Below are positions 56,590 to 64,000 of a stretch of 64,000 nucleotides of DNA, one piece after another. The notes under the pieces are model-generated. The model searched no databases. It was not told the origin of the DNA and worked only from the letters and a program-made list of their open reading frames with translations. The translations under genes and the position numbers were made by a program. Source of the DNA: Dyella sp. EPa41 (GTDB lineage Bacteria > Pseudomonadota > Gammaproteobacteria > Xanthomonadales > Rhodanobacteraceae); assembly GCF_016586165.1 (NCBI RefSeq), contig NZ_BCPR01000013.1, positions 1 through 64,000 on the forward strand, given 5' to 3'. The first letter of the stretch is position 1. Each line of letters opens with the position of its first letter.

Positions 56590-58218
56590 TCAAAGCCCGC
56601 GCATGCTTTGCGGCCGCTGGTAATCGCTGCCGGGCTTCCATTGCGGATAGCTGTCTTCCATCGACAGCCGGCTTCCCACCATGAACAGTGCGCGGGCATC
56701 CTCCACGGTGCCTGAGAGATCCCGGCGCGGGTTGTAGCGATCGAGCGACGCCGGGACGCCGTAGTCCGTGCCCGCATCCGGTTGGGCGGCGGCCGAGCGC
56801 ACGTACAGCACGGGCACGCCGGCACGCGCGAAGCTCAGCTGGTCGGAGCGGAAGAACAGCCCCTTTTCCGGCTCGACGTCAGGCATGACCTTGCGTCGTT
56901 GGCTATGCGCCGCGTCAGCCAGGTAGTCATCGAGTTGCGACTGGCCAAAGCCAATGACCGCCAGTGCGCTGGCCGGGCCGTCCGTGGGCAGCAGGTCGAG
57001 GTTGATATCGGCCACCGTACTGGACAGCGGCACCAGCGGATGCCGGACGTAGTAGCGCGCACCGATGAGCCCGGTCTCGTCGAGCGTGGTGGCGATGAAG
57101 AGCAAGGAACGATGCGGCTTGGGCGCACGATGCGCGAACGCCTCGGCGATCTCCAGCAGGCCCGCGAGGCCGGCGACATTGTCCATCGTGCCTTGCGGTG
57201 CTTCACCGGTGGCGGGCACGTGATCCCAATGGGCGGAATACACGATCACCTCGCCAGGGCGCTTGTTGCCGTCGAGGCGTGCGACGACGTTGTGCGATTC
57301 GCCCCGGCGGATCGTGCTGTCGAAGGCGACGCCGAGCGTGGCATGCAGTGGCAGGGGTTTGAAGGCACGCTCCGCCGCCTGCTTCTTCAGCGCATCGAAG
57401 TCGGCCCCCGCGAGGGCGAACAGTTGCCGTGCGGCAGCGGCGGTGAGCCAGCCCGCCACGGGCAGGCGTTGCCCGCCTTCGTCGGCCATCGGCAGATCGG
57501 GTCGGGCGATCGACCAGCCGTCTTGCACGACGGACCAGGGGTAACCCGCGTCGTCCGTGTCGTGCACGATGAAGGCGGCGGCCGCCCCCTTTCTCGCGGC
57601 TTCTTCCAGCTTGTAGGTCCAGCGGCCGAAGTAGGTGAATTCCCGGCCCTTGAACAGCCGCGGATCCTGGCGGGCCCAGCCGGGATCGTTGACCAGGATG
57701 ACGACGGTCTTGCCCTTCACGTCGATGCCGGCGTAGTCGTCCCACTGTTCGCCCGGCGCATCGATGCCGTAGCCCACGAAGACCAGCGGCGATGCCTCCA
57801 GCGCGGAGTGCGGCTGCTCCGCCAGGGTACCGACCACCATGTCCTTGCCGAAGGCCAGCTCGGCCGTGCCGCGCTCCCCCTGGATAGAAAGCTTGACCTG
57901 CTCCGGGTGCTGCAGCGTCGCCGACACATAAGGCACCGCCTGCAGCCAGTCGCCGTTGTTGCCGGGCGCCAGGCCAATGCGCGTGAACTGCTGGATGAGA
58001 TAACGCGTCGTGCGTTGCTCGGCCTCGCCGCCCACCGTGCGGCCGAGCAGTTCGTCCGAGGAAAGCGCCTTCATGTGCTGGGCGACGTCATCGAGCACGA
58101 TGCCCGGCGAGAAGGCCGCATCCGAAGACGACGCATCCGCCGTGCCGTTGTTTGTCTGATGATGCTGGCATGCGCTCAGCGCGATGCCCAACAGCAACAT
58201 CATCCATGGGCGACGCAT
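56590..58218 (-). CDS. M28 family metallopeptidase lipoprotein with PA domain
   Basis: A 542-aa exported aminopeptidase. Lipobox LSAC follows MRRPWMMLLLGIA. The early part (60-140) and a PA-like insert (about 145-285, VFVGYGIDAPGEQWDDYAGIDVKGK) precede the M28 catalytic core: YSAHWDHVP (His, Asp), GTMDNVAGLAGLLEIAEAF (Asp), LDETGLIGARYY (catalytic Glu; family form is EE) and SDQLSFARAGVPV near the C-terminus. The longer frame to 58761 is out of character; MRRPW at 58218 is the start. Likely periplasmic peptidase. Confidence 0.92.
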   Translation of the reverse strand: MRRPWMMLLLGIALSACQHHQTNNGTADASSSDAAFSPGIVLDDVAQHMKALSSDELLGRTVGGEAEQRTTRYLIQQFTRIGLAPGNNGDWLQAVPYVSATLQHPEQVKLSIQGERGTAELAFGKDMVVGTLAEQPHSALEASPLVFVGYGIDAPGEQWDDYAGIDVKGKTVVILVNDPGWARQDPRLFKGREFTYFGRWTYKLEEAARKGAAAAFIVHDTDDAGYPWSVVQDGWSIARPDLPMADEGGQRLPVAGWLTAAAARQLFALAGADFDALKKQAAERAFKPLPLHATLGVAFDSTIRRGESHNVVARLDGNKRPGEVIVYSAHWDHVPATGEAPQGTMDNVAGLAGLLEIAEAFAHRAPKPHRSLLFIATTLDETGLIGARYYVRHPLVPLSSTVADINLDLLPTDGPASALAVIGFGQSQLDDYLADAAHSQRRKVMPDVEPEKGLFFRSDQLSFARAGVPVLYVRSAAAQPDAGTDYGVPASLDRYNPRRDLSGTVEDARALFMVGSRLSMEDSYPQWKPGSDYQRPQSMRGL

Positions 58219-58662
58219 AGTGGTTCCTGGGCGGTACGGGACGCACAATCTAGCGTGTCGTCCGCCTGCTTCAAACGTCCCGAAAGGCACACGTGCATCT
58301 TGCGGCGGATCGCAAGAAATTACCGATAATTCCAGGGCTTGCGCGCAGCTTGCGTGGTCGATGCCGCCGTGGCGGCCGCGGCGATGCGCCATCGCGGGGC
58401 ATGACGGCGCGGAACCGGCGAACAGTGGCATGCGCCCCTCAAATAGACGTCCATATGCCTTCGCCTGGCGGAGGCGCGCCGATCGCACTCGTCGTGCCGA
58501 AAGCCCGGTGCCGTGTTCGGAAGCCGACCTCGCCGGATACGACGATGCACGAATCGCCATCCTCATTTCGCGCGAAAGGCGCGGTTCCCGGAGAGCGTGA
58601 GCGTGGCGGCCGCGTCCCGCTGCGGTTACGCTTGCCGGAACCGCCTCCCCGAAGTGCCCCCG
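58219..58662. other. Gap with no recognisable gene
   Basis: Between divergent M28 and rhomboid genes. It must contain their promoters, but no clear -35/-10 pairs, dyads or REP copies stand out. Open frames here show no family motifs. Confidence 0.45.
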
Positions 58663-59313
58663 ATGCCGTTTGACCTGCCTGCCGTCACGCGCAACCTCCT
58701 GATCGCCAACGTGGCGGTCTTCCTGTTGCAACAGGTGATGGGCGATACCCTGATCCTGCATTTCGCCCTATGGCCCTGGGGCCCCGATCGCGTGGCCCAG
58801 CTGCCGGAAGGCCTGGTATCGATCGGCTTCCGTCCCTGGCAGCTGGTGTCCTATGCCTTCATGCACGGCAGCACCCTGCACCTGTTTTCCAACATGCTCG
58901 CGCTGTTCATGTTTGGCGGGCAGATCGAGCGCGTGTTCGGGCCGCGCAATTTCATCGTGTACTACTTCGTCTGCCTGTTGATGGCGGCGCTTGCGCAGCT
59001 GGCAGTGGTGCAGTGGTTTACCGGCGGGTTCTACCCGACGCTGGGCGCTTCGGGCGCGATCTTCGGCATCCTGCTCGCCTTCGGCATGCTGTTCCCGCAC
59101 GAGAAGATGATGCTGATCTTCCTGCCCATCCCGATTTCAGCCTGGCTGTTCGTCACCTTGTACGCACTGTTTGAACTGGTGCTTGGCGTCACCGGCACGC
59201 AGTCGGGCATCGCGCATTTCGCCCACTTGGGCGGCATGCTGGGTGGCTTCCTGCTGATCCAGTACTGGCGCGGCAAGTTGCCGGTCAAGCCGAGGCGACA
59301 GCTCTGGCGTTAA
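58663..59313 (+). CDS. Rhomboid family intramembrane serine protease
   Basis: A 216-aa rhomboid with about six membrane helices. The catalytic serine is Ser130 in TLGASGAIFGIL (GxSG); the partner histidine is His188 in IAHFAHLGGML. His73 and Asn77 in HLFSNM provide the oxyanion side. It cleaves transmembrane substrates in or near the bilayer; the substrate is unknown. MPFDLPAVTR at 58663 is chosen over further upstream in-frame codons that would encode arginine-rich, unlikely sequence. Confidence 0.93.
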   Translation: MPFDLPAVTRNLLIANVAVFLLQQVMGDTLILHFALWPWGPDRVAQLPEGLVSIGFRPWQLVSYAFMHGSTLHLFSNMLALFMFGGQIERVFGPRNFIVYYFVCLLMAALAQLAVVQWFTGGFYPTLGASGAIFGILLAFGMLFPHEKMMLIFLPIPISAWLFVTLYALFELVLGVTGTQSGIAHFAHLGGMLGGFLLIQYWRGKLPVKPRRQLWR

Positions 59314-59453
59314 GACAACGCCCGATGGGTATCGACGCCGTCGCGATGTACGGAAGGCATCACCCCATCGCTGGAGATTCAAATACGTTGGGGCCAGGCG
59401 GCGATGCTCCTCCCGCATCGCCTTAACCATTCCACGCATTCATCCGATCGTTC

Positions 59454-60698
59454 ATGACACAGCATCTCCAGCGCCGCCTCACGCCGCGCCACATCACCTT
59501 CATGGCGCTTGGCATGGCCATCGGCGCCGGCCTGTTCCTGGGCTCTGCCGATGCCATCAAGCTCGCGGGCCCGTCGGTTCTTTTTGCCTATATGGTCGGC
59601 GGCGTGATGATCTTCATCATCATGCGCGCGCTGGGCGAGATGACCGTGCACGATCCCGTGGCGGGTTCCTTCAGCGTGTATGCGCAGCGCTATCTCGGCT
59701 CGTTCGCCGGCTATCTCACCGGTTGGAATTACTGGTTGCTGATGGTGGGTGTCGGCATGGCCGAAGCCACCGCCGTGGGCGCCTATATGCAGGTCTGGTT
59801 TCCCGATTGGCCGCGCTGGGTCTGGGTGCTGGGCAGCGTGCTGATGATCGGCGGGCTCAACTTGCTGAGCGTGCGGATCTACGGCGAGATGGAGTTCTGG
59901 TTCACCCTGGTGAAGGTGGTGACCGTGCTGGCCATGATCGTCGGCGGCCTGGCCATCATCTTCCTTGGCTGGGGCAATGGCGGGCAGCCGACCGGCCTCT
60001 CGAACCTGTGGTCGCATGGCGGCTGGTTTCCGCACGGCGTGATGGGCATGGTGCTGGCGCTGCCGGTGGTGGTGTTCTCTTTCGGTGGCGTGGAAACCGT
60101 GGGCATCGCGGCGGGCGAGGCTGCGCAGCCGGAACGCACCATCCCGCGTGCGGTGAATTCGGTGCTGTGGCGCATCCTGATCTTCTACGTCGGCGCGCTC
60201 TTCGTGATCATGGCGATCTACCCGTGGACCGGCCTGGGTGAACACGGCAGCCCCTTCGTCACCACATTCGCGAAGCTGGGCATTCCACAGGCGGCCGGAC
60301 TGATCAACTTCGTGGTGATCACGGCAGCCTTGTCGGGCTTCAACAGCACCACCTTCAGCGGCAGCCGCATGCTGTACAGCCTCGCCACCAAGGGGCAGGC
60401 GCCATCGGTGCTGGGTACGGTCAACGCGCATGGCGTGCCGCTGCGCGCGATCCTCGCGACGCTGGCGGTGCTGCTTTTGGCCGTGCTGCTCAACTACCTG
60501 CTGCCGGCCAAGGTGTTCGGCATGATGATGTCGATCCTGTCGTTCAACACCGTGTGGACCTGGACCATGGTGCTGCTGGCGCACTACAGCTTCCGTCGCC
60601 GCATGCGCCTGAAGGGCGAGGCGCCGGCGGGATTCAGGCTGCGCTGGTGGCCGTTTACCCCCCTGTGTGCCTTGCCTTCTTTGCTTTCGTATTGGTGA
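59454..60698 (+). CDS. Amino-acid permease, 3' end frameshifted
   Basis: A 414-aa APC-superfamily transporter of the AAT/GABA-permease type. N-terminus LTPRHITFMALGMAIGAGLFLGS is the signature of this family (consensus GxAIGxGLF), with MRALGEMTVHDP, EFWFTLVKVVTVL, GGVETVGIAAGEAAQPERTIPRAV and FNSTTFSGSRMLYSLA. The reading frame ends early with FTPLCALPSLLSYW; the expected last two helices continue in another frame (60664-60826). A six-C run at 60658-60663 is one base short of restoring a 457-aa protein. The truncated protein would lack the final helices. Real or sequencing error cannot be told here. Confidence 0.88.
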   Translation: MTQHLQRRLTPRHITFMALGMAIGAGLFLGSADAIKLAGPSVLFAYMVGGVMIFIIMRALGEMTVHDPVAGSFSVYAQRYLGSFAGYLTGWNYWLLMVGVGMAEATAVGAYMQVWFPDWPRWVWVLGSVLMIGGLNLLSVRIYGEMEFWFTLVKVVTVLAMIVGGLAIIFLGWGNGGQPTGLSNLWSHGGWFPHGVMGMVLALPVVVFSFGGVETVGIAAGEAAQPERTIPRAVNSVLWRILIFYVGALFVIMAIYPWTGLGEHGSPFVTTFAKLGIPQAAGLINFVVITAALSGFNSTTFSGSRMLYSLATKGQAPSVLGTVNAHGVPLRAILATLAVLLLAVLLNYLLPAKVFGMMMSILSFNTVWTWTMVLLAHYSFRRRMRLKGEAPAGFRLRWWPFTPLCALPSLLSYW

Positions 60699-60826
60699 TG
60701 CTGGGCGTGAGCCCGGATACGCGCGTGGCGCTTTATGTCGGCGTGGCGTGGATTGCGCTGCTCAGCGTGGCGTACAGGCTGTGTGGCGTGCACGACCGCA
60801 TGGCGGCGCTGCCGGCGGCGGCCTGA
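60664..60826 (+). pseudogene. Displaced C-terminus of the amino-acid permease
   Basis: In the -1 frame relative to the permease, VYPPVCLAFFAFVLVMLGVS, then DTRVALYVGVAWIALLSVAYRL, are the two final helices expected of AAT-family permeases. Adding one C to the run at 60658-60663 fuses it in frame to the 59454 gene. It has no start codon or ribosome-binding site of its own in a sensible place. Confidence 0.75.
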
Positions 60827-60840
60827 CGTGCCGTTCTGTT

Positions 60841-60918
60841 TGTAGGAGAGCACGCTGTGCGCGACCGTCGTTCGCGCCAGTCCCCGTGCCCGTCATCCCG
60901 GCCTTCGCCGGGATGACG
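60841..60918. repeat. Degenerate REP half plus perfect hairpin
   Basis: TGTAGGAGAGCACGCTGTGC (60841-60860) is a degenerate GTAG-headed REP. CGTCATCCCGGCCTTCGCCG (first 20 bases of 60891-60918) is a perfect hairpin on itself with TTCG in the loop, related to the inverted repeats at 1946 and 21407. It lies between the convergent permease and rapA genes and may terminate either. Confidence 0.6.
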
Positions 60919-60977
60919 GACAGGAAGAACCGAGGCGAAAGGACTCGCGCACTGGGTACACGCCTGCAGTGAAGGGG

Positions 60978-63818
60978 TCAGCGCAGGGCGAGGAAGTCGG
61001 GGCTGACCACGAAACGCACGGCGTCCAGGCGCAGCCGTGATTCCGGCAGCGCCTTGAGCAAGGCGCTGCGCTCGTCGGCGATCGCGCCGATTTCCGATTC
61101 GCTGATGGCCGGGTTGACGGCACGCAATCCGATCAGGCGCGACAGCTCGGCATCGAGTGCACCGGTAGCCTGGTTCACCGCTTCCGTGACGCTGGCCTGC
61201 GAACGCTCCTGCGCGATCGCCTCGGCCTTCTCCAGCATGGGCGGCACCAGCTTGGCGAGGAACTTGCGGTAGCGGGCGACTTCGATCGTGCGATCGGCCG
61301 CCTTGCGCAGCGCCACTTCACTGGGACGGAAGTCCGCACGCTCGGCAAGACGCGTGTCGACCGTCACCATGACCGGCTGGGTCGGCAGGAAGCGCTCCGC
61401 ATCGAGACGACGGTCCGCCACGCATTCGAGCAGGAATACGGCCTGCAGCAGCGCGCTGCGCGGCGGCAATGCATCGTCGACCAGGAACGCGGCGTTACCC
61501 TGCTCGTTGGACAGCGTGAGATCGAGCGCGCCTTGCACCATCGGGTGGTCGAGGCGAAGCAGCGGCAGTTCCTCGCGGGCGAGCGCCACCTCGCGAGCGA
61601 AAGTGACGGCCTGAGGGCCCTCGGCGAAACCGGGCAGGGCATCGGTGGAGAGGTACTGCGGATCGAGCAACAACACCTTGCCGCCCAGCTCCTCGGTATG
61701 GATGCCGAACCGCTCGAGCAGTGCCTGGATGAAACCATCACGGCTGGGGTCGTGGTCCTCGCGGGTGAACGCCTGCTGCAGCTCGTCCGCGTGAAGATCC
61801 CGGCTGGCCGCCAGTTCGAGCAGATGGTCGCGGCCGTCGCGGATCAAGGCGGCCATTTCCTCGTGTGCGCCCCGCGTTTCCGCGAGCAGCACGTCGAGTT
61901 CCTGGTCGCGATTGTCATCGTCGCGCGCATGCTCGTCGGCGAGGCGGGCGAGCGATTCGCCAAAACGGCGCAACAGCTCGCGGCCGTCGGCCGGGCTGGA
62001 CCGGAACGCATCCACGCCTTCGTCGTACCAGCGAGCCAGCACGTGCTGCGCGCTGTCGGCCACGGCGAGGATATGGATGCTGATGTCGTGCTGCTGGCCG
62101 ATGCGGTCCAGGCGGCCGATGCGCTGCTCCAGCAGGTCCGGGTCGAGCGGAAGGTCCCACAGGACCAGGCGATGCGCGAACTGGAAGTTGCGACCTTCCG
62201 AACCGATCTCCGAACACAGCAGCAGGCGCGCGCCGTCGGGCTGGGCGAAGTACGCCGCGTTGCGATCGCGCTGCACGATGCCGAGGCCTTCGTGGAAGCG
62301 CGCCACGCCGACGCCGCTGCGCGTGCGCAGGGCTTCTTCGAGCGCGAGTACCTTGGCCTGGCTGCGGCAGATCAGCAGGAATTTGTCCTGTGGATGCGCG
62401 TCGAGGAGGTTGACCAGCGCGTCCAGGCGCGGGTCGTTCGCATAGTCGACTTCGATGGCCGGCATCGGCTGCTGGATGTCCGCGTGGAATTCGGCGAGCA
62501 GCGTCTGTCGGCGATCGTCGCTCAGCGAGTCGGCATCGAGCAGGTGCCATACCGGCAGGCGCTTGGGAAAGCCGCCGATGCTCGCGCGGCGATTGCGGAA
62601 CATGGCGCGGCCGGTGCCGTGGCGGTCGATCAGCGCAGCGAGGATCTCGCGCATGTTCTCCGGCTTGGCCGTGTCGGCCAGGCGGGCGAGCAAGGCTTCA
62701 TCGCCGGCAAAGGCTTCCTGCAGGATGGCGCGCTGCGTGTCGTCCAATGCCTGGTTCTCAAGCAGCCGGTCGGCGATCTTCGAGAGGTTGTGGAACTTGT
62801 CCGACTCGGACAGATAGACGTCCAGGTCGTGATAGCGCTGCGGATCGAGCAGGCGCAGTCGCGCGAAGTGGCCGCTGCGGCCCAGCTGTTCCGGCGTCGC
62901 GGTGAGCAGGATGATGCCCGGCGTGGCGGCGGCGAGCTTCTCCACCAGCGTGTAGCGCGGGCTCGCGGCTTCGGGGGTCCAGGCCAGGTGATGCGCCTCG
63001 TCGACCACCAGCAGGTCCCACGGCGCATCCAGCAGCTGCTGCGCGCGTCGCGGCGACTGCTCGAGGAAGCTGAAGTCGGCGATGACCAGCTGTTCGTCCT
63101 CGAACGGATTGCGCCCGTCGCCTGATTGCTCCAGCGCCTCGCAGCGCTCCTCGTCGTAGATGGCGAAGCTGAGGTTGAAGCGGCGCAGCAGCTCCACGAA
63201 CCACTGGTAGACCAGCGTGTCGGGCAGCAGGATCAGGGCGCGCTCGGCACGGCCGGTGGCGAGCTGGCGGGCAAGGATCATGCCCGCTTCGATGGTTTTG
63301 CCCAGGCCGACTTCATCGGCCAGCAGCACGCGGGGAGGGCGACGCGCGGAGGCGATGCCCGCCACGCGCAACTGGTGCGGCACCAGCCCGATGCGGGAGG
63401 CGCCCAGGCCCCATGCCGGCGAACGGCGGGCGTCGGCGCGGCGGCGCAGGCCTTCCAGGCGCAGTTCGAAATGCGATGCCGGGTCGGTGCGCCCGCCGAT
63501 CAGGCGATCATCAGCCTGGCTGACGCTCTGCTCGTCGTCGAGCTGGCCTTCTTCCAGTTCGCGCCCCTCGCCGCGATAGATCAGCAGGTCTTCGCGGATT
63601 TCCACGCGCTCGACCAGGAAGGCGATGCCCTTGCCGGCCACGCGCTGGCCAGGACGGAACTCCGCTCGCACCAGCGGTGCCGAGTCGACGGCGTAGGGGC
63701 GCAGCACCCCCGCCTTCGCAAACAGCACCTGCACGCCGCGCCCTTCGACGCGCAGCACGGTGCCGAGGCCGAGTTCTGGCTCGGCGGTGGAGATCCATCG
63801 TTGACCGGGTACGAACAT
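60978..63818 (-). CDS. rapA: RNA polymerase-associated helicase RapA (HepA)
   Basis: RapA is a Swi2/Snf2 ATPase that binds RNA polymerase and helps recycle it after transcription. The 946-aa protein has two N-terminal Tudor-like domains (about 1-110, FVPGQRWISTAEPELGLGTV and VRAEFRPGQRVAGKGI), then a helicase core with Walker A VLLADEVGLGKTIEAGMIL, DEAH box VVDEAHHLAWTPEA, motif III LLTATPEQLG and C-terminal motif VI region RLDRIGQQHDISIHI. Length and end match family members. Confidence 0.96.
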   Translation of the reverse strand: MFVPGQRWISTAEPELGLGTVLRVEGRGVQVLFAKAGVLRPYAVDSAPLVRAEFRPGQRVAGKGIAFLVERVEIREDLLIYRGEGRELEEGQLDDEQSVSQADDRLIGGRTDPASHFELRLEGLRRRADARRSPAWGLGASRIGLVPHQLRVAGIASARRPPRVLLADEVGLGKTIEAGMILARQLATGRAERALILLPDTLVYQWFVELLRRFNLSFAIYDEERCEALEQSGDGRNPFEDEQLVIADFSFLEQSPRRAQQLLDAPWDLLVVDEAHHLAWTPEAASPRYTLVEKLAAATPGIILLTATPEQLGRSGHFARLRLLDPQRYHDLDVYLSESDKFHNLSKIADRLLENQALDDTQRAILQEAFAGDEALLARLADTAKPENMREILAALIDRHGTGRAMFRNRRASIGGFPKRLPVWHLLDADSLSDDRRQTLLAEFHADIQQPMPAIEVDYANDPRLDALVNLLDAHPQDKFLLICRSQAKVLALEEALRTRSGVGVARFHEGLGIVQRDRNAAYFAQPDGARLLLCSEIGSEGRNFQFAHRLVLWDLPLDPDLLEQRIGRLDRIGQQHDISIHILAVADSAQHVLARWYDEGVDAFRSSPADGRELLRRFGESLARLADEHARDDDNRDQELDVLLAETRGAHEEMAALIRDGRDHLLELAASRDLHADELQQAFTREDHDPSRDGFIQALLERFGIHTEELGGKVLLLDPQYLSTDALPGFAEGPQAVTFAREVALAREELPLLRLDHPMVQGALDLTLSNEQGNAAFLVDDALPPRSALLQAVFLLECVADRRLDAERFLPTQPVMVTVDTRLAERADFRPSEVALRKAADRTIEVARYRKFLAKLVPPMLEKAEAIAQERSQASVTEAVNQATGALDAELSRLIGLRAVNPAISESEIGAIADERSALLKALPESRLRLDAVRFVVSPDFLALR

Positions 63819-63851
63819 CAGAGGGGCAGCCGCCAGTTACAAGGGCCGCCA

Positions 63852-63880
63852 ATTATCCGCCCAGTGCTTGTCGATGCCTA
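63852..63880 (-). promoter_or_regulatory. Candidate promoter for rapA
   Basis: On the minus strand TAGGCA (63880-63875) and GATAAT (63857-63852) are 17 bp apart, a fair sigma-70 promoter. Transcription would begin about 25-30 bp ahead of the rapA ATG. Confidence 0.4.
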
Positions 63881-63954
63881 GAGAAGATGGCCATTCCGTT
63901 GATGATCGAAGGGGCCGGCTGCTCGGGGGCGCCGAAAAACAGGGTGGCGCGAGC

Positions 63955-64000
63955 TCAGGTATCAGCCCACTGCCGCAGCAGGTTGTGATAGACACCGGTC
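63955..64000 (-). CDS. 3' end of a minus-strand gene, continues past window
   Basis: Read on the minus strand from the window edge, an open frame ends TGVYHNLLRQWADT and a TGA at 63957-63955. The short C-terminus is too small for a family call. It lies 98 bp before the rapA promoter region in the same direction. The supporting evidence is only the uninterrupted frame and its plausible residue composition. Confidence 0.35.
   Translation of the reverse strand, partial: TGVYHNLLRQWADT

Noticed and set aside
58184-58600. Plus-strand open frame between the M28 and rhomboid genes
   Set aside because: Arginine-rich, overlaps the M28 start, no ribosome-binding site and no family resemblance.
60658-60663. 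Programmed ribosomal frameshifting in the permease
   Set aside because: The C6 run is not a standard slippery heptamer, there is no stimulatory structure seen, and permeases are not known to use it; a simple base loss or read error explains it better.

Overview
The window looks like chromosomal DNA of a high-GC gammaproteobacterium of the Xanthomonadales, most likely Rhodanobacteraceae (Dyella/Luteibacter/Rhodanobacter-like). This rests on the tgt-yajC-secD-secF order, two Oar-type TonB receptors, an AmgK/MurU cell-wall recycling pair, an Rrf2-sufBCDS cluster, and many GTAG-headed REP palindromes. The genus is inferred from gene content, not from a marker gene. No rRNA, intact tRNA, CRISPR array or complete insertion sequence was seen.

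Layout. 1-780 is a repeat-rich gap. 0.78-5.6 kb holds tgt and the Sec accessory genes yajC-secD-secF. 5.6-13.6 kb carries two closely related Oar-like TonB-dependent receptors. Each has the same promoter, the same CGTAAG dyad around the -35 and the same ~125-nt leader. Between them lies a lower-GC insert with a small secreted protein and a decayed tRNA-Ser-like sequence. 13.9-15.8 kb is motB-motA (minus strand) behind a sigma-28 promoter. Then come a fatty acid hydroxylase, murU-amgK, and glnK-amtB behind a near-consensus sigma-54 promoter. 21.6-27.6 kb is the Fe-S assembly operon (Rrf2 regulator, sufB, an inserted methyltransferase, sufC, sufD, sufS), with a 25-bp dyad over its -10.

27.6-32.4 kb holds a TPR lipoprotein, an M13 peptidase, a GNAT enzyme, a Rieske protein and a secreted unknown. 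32.4-37.5 kb is a minus-strand operon for a DevABC/MacAB-like tripartite exporter plus a MipA/OmpV protein. 37.7-39.9 kb pairs an HAD phosphatase with a class III aminotransferase. 40.1-42.2 kb is a two-component system, divergent from a five-gene redox operon at 42.5-47.1 kb: PepSY membrane protein, DUF2271, DUF4198, ApbE flavin transferase and a membrane-anchored diflavin reductase. The DUF2271 protein carries a DGVSGAT motif like those ApbE flavinylates, which suggests a transmembrane flavin electron-transfer chain, plausibly for ferric-siderophore reduction. This is the best candidate for a little-described system here.

47.2-64 kb is mostly housekeeping and peptidase genes: M1 peptidase, HutD-like protein, GNAT, SET-domain protein, ComEA-like protein, M20 peptidase, YggS, NlpC/P60 hydrolase, NAD(P)-binding protein, M28 peptidase, rhomboid, an amino-acid permease with a 3' frameshift at a C6 tract, and rapA. 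The last bases hold the 3' end of a minus-strand gene that continues past the window.
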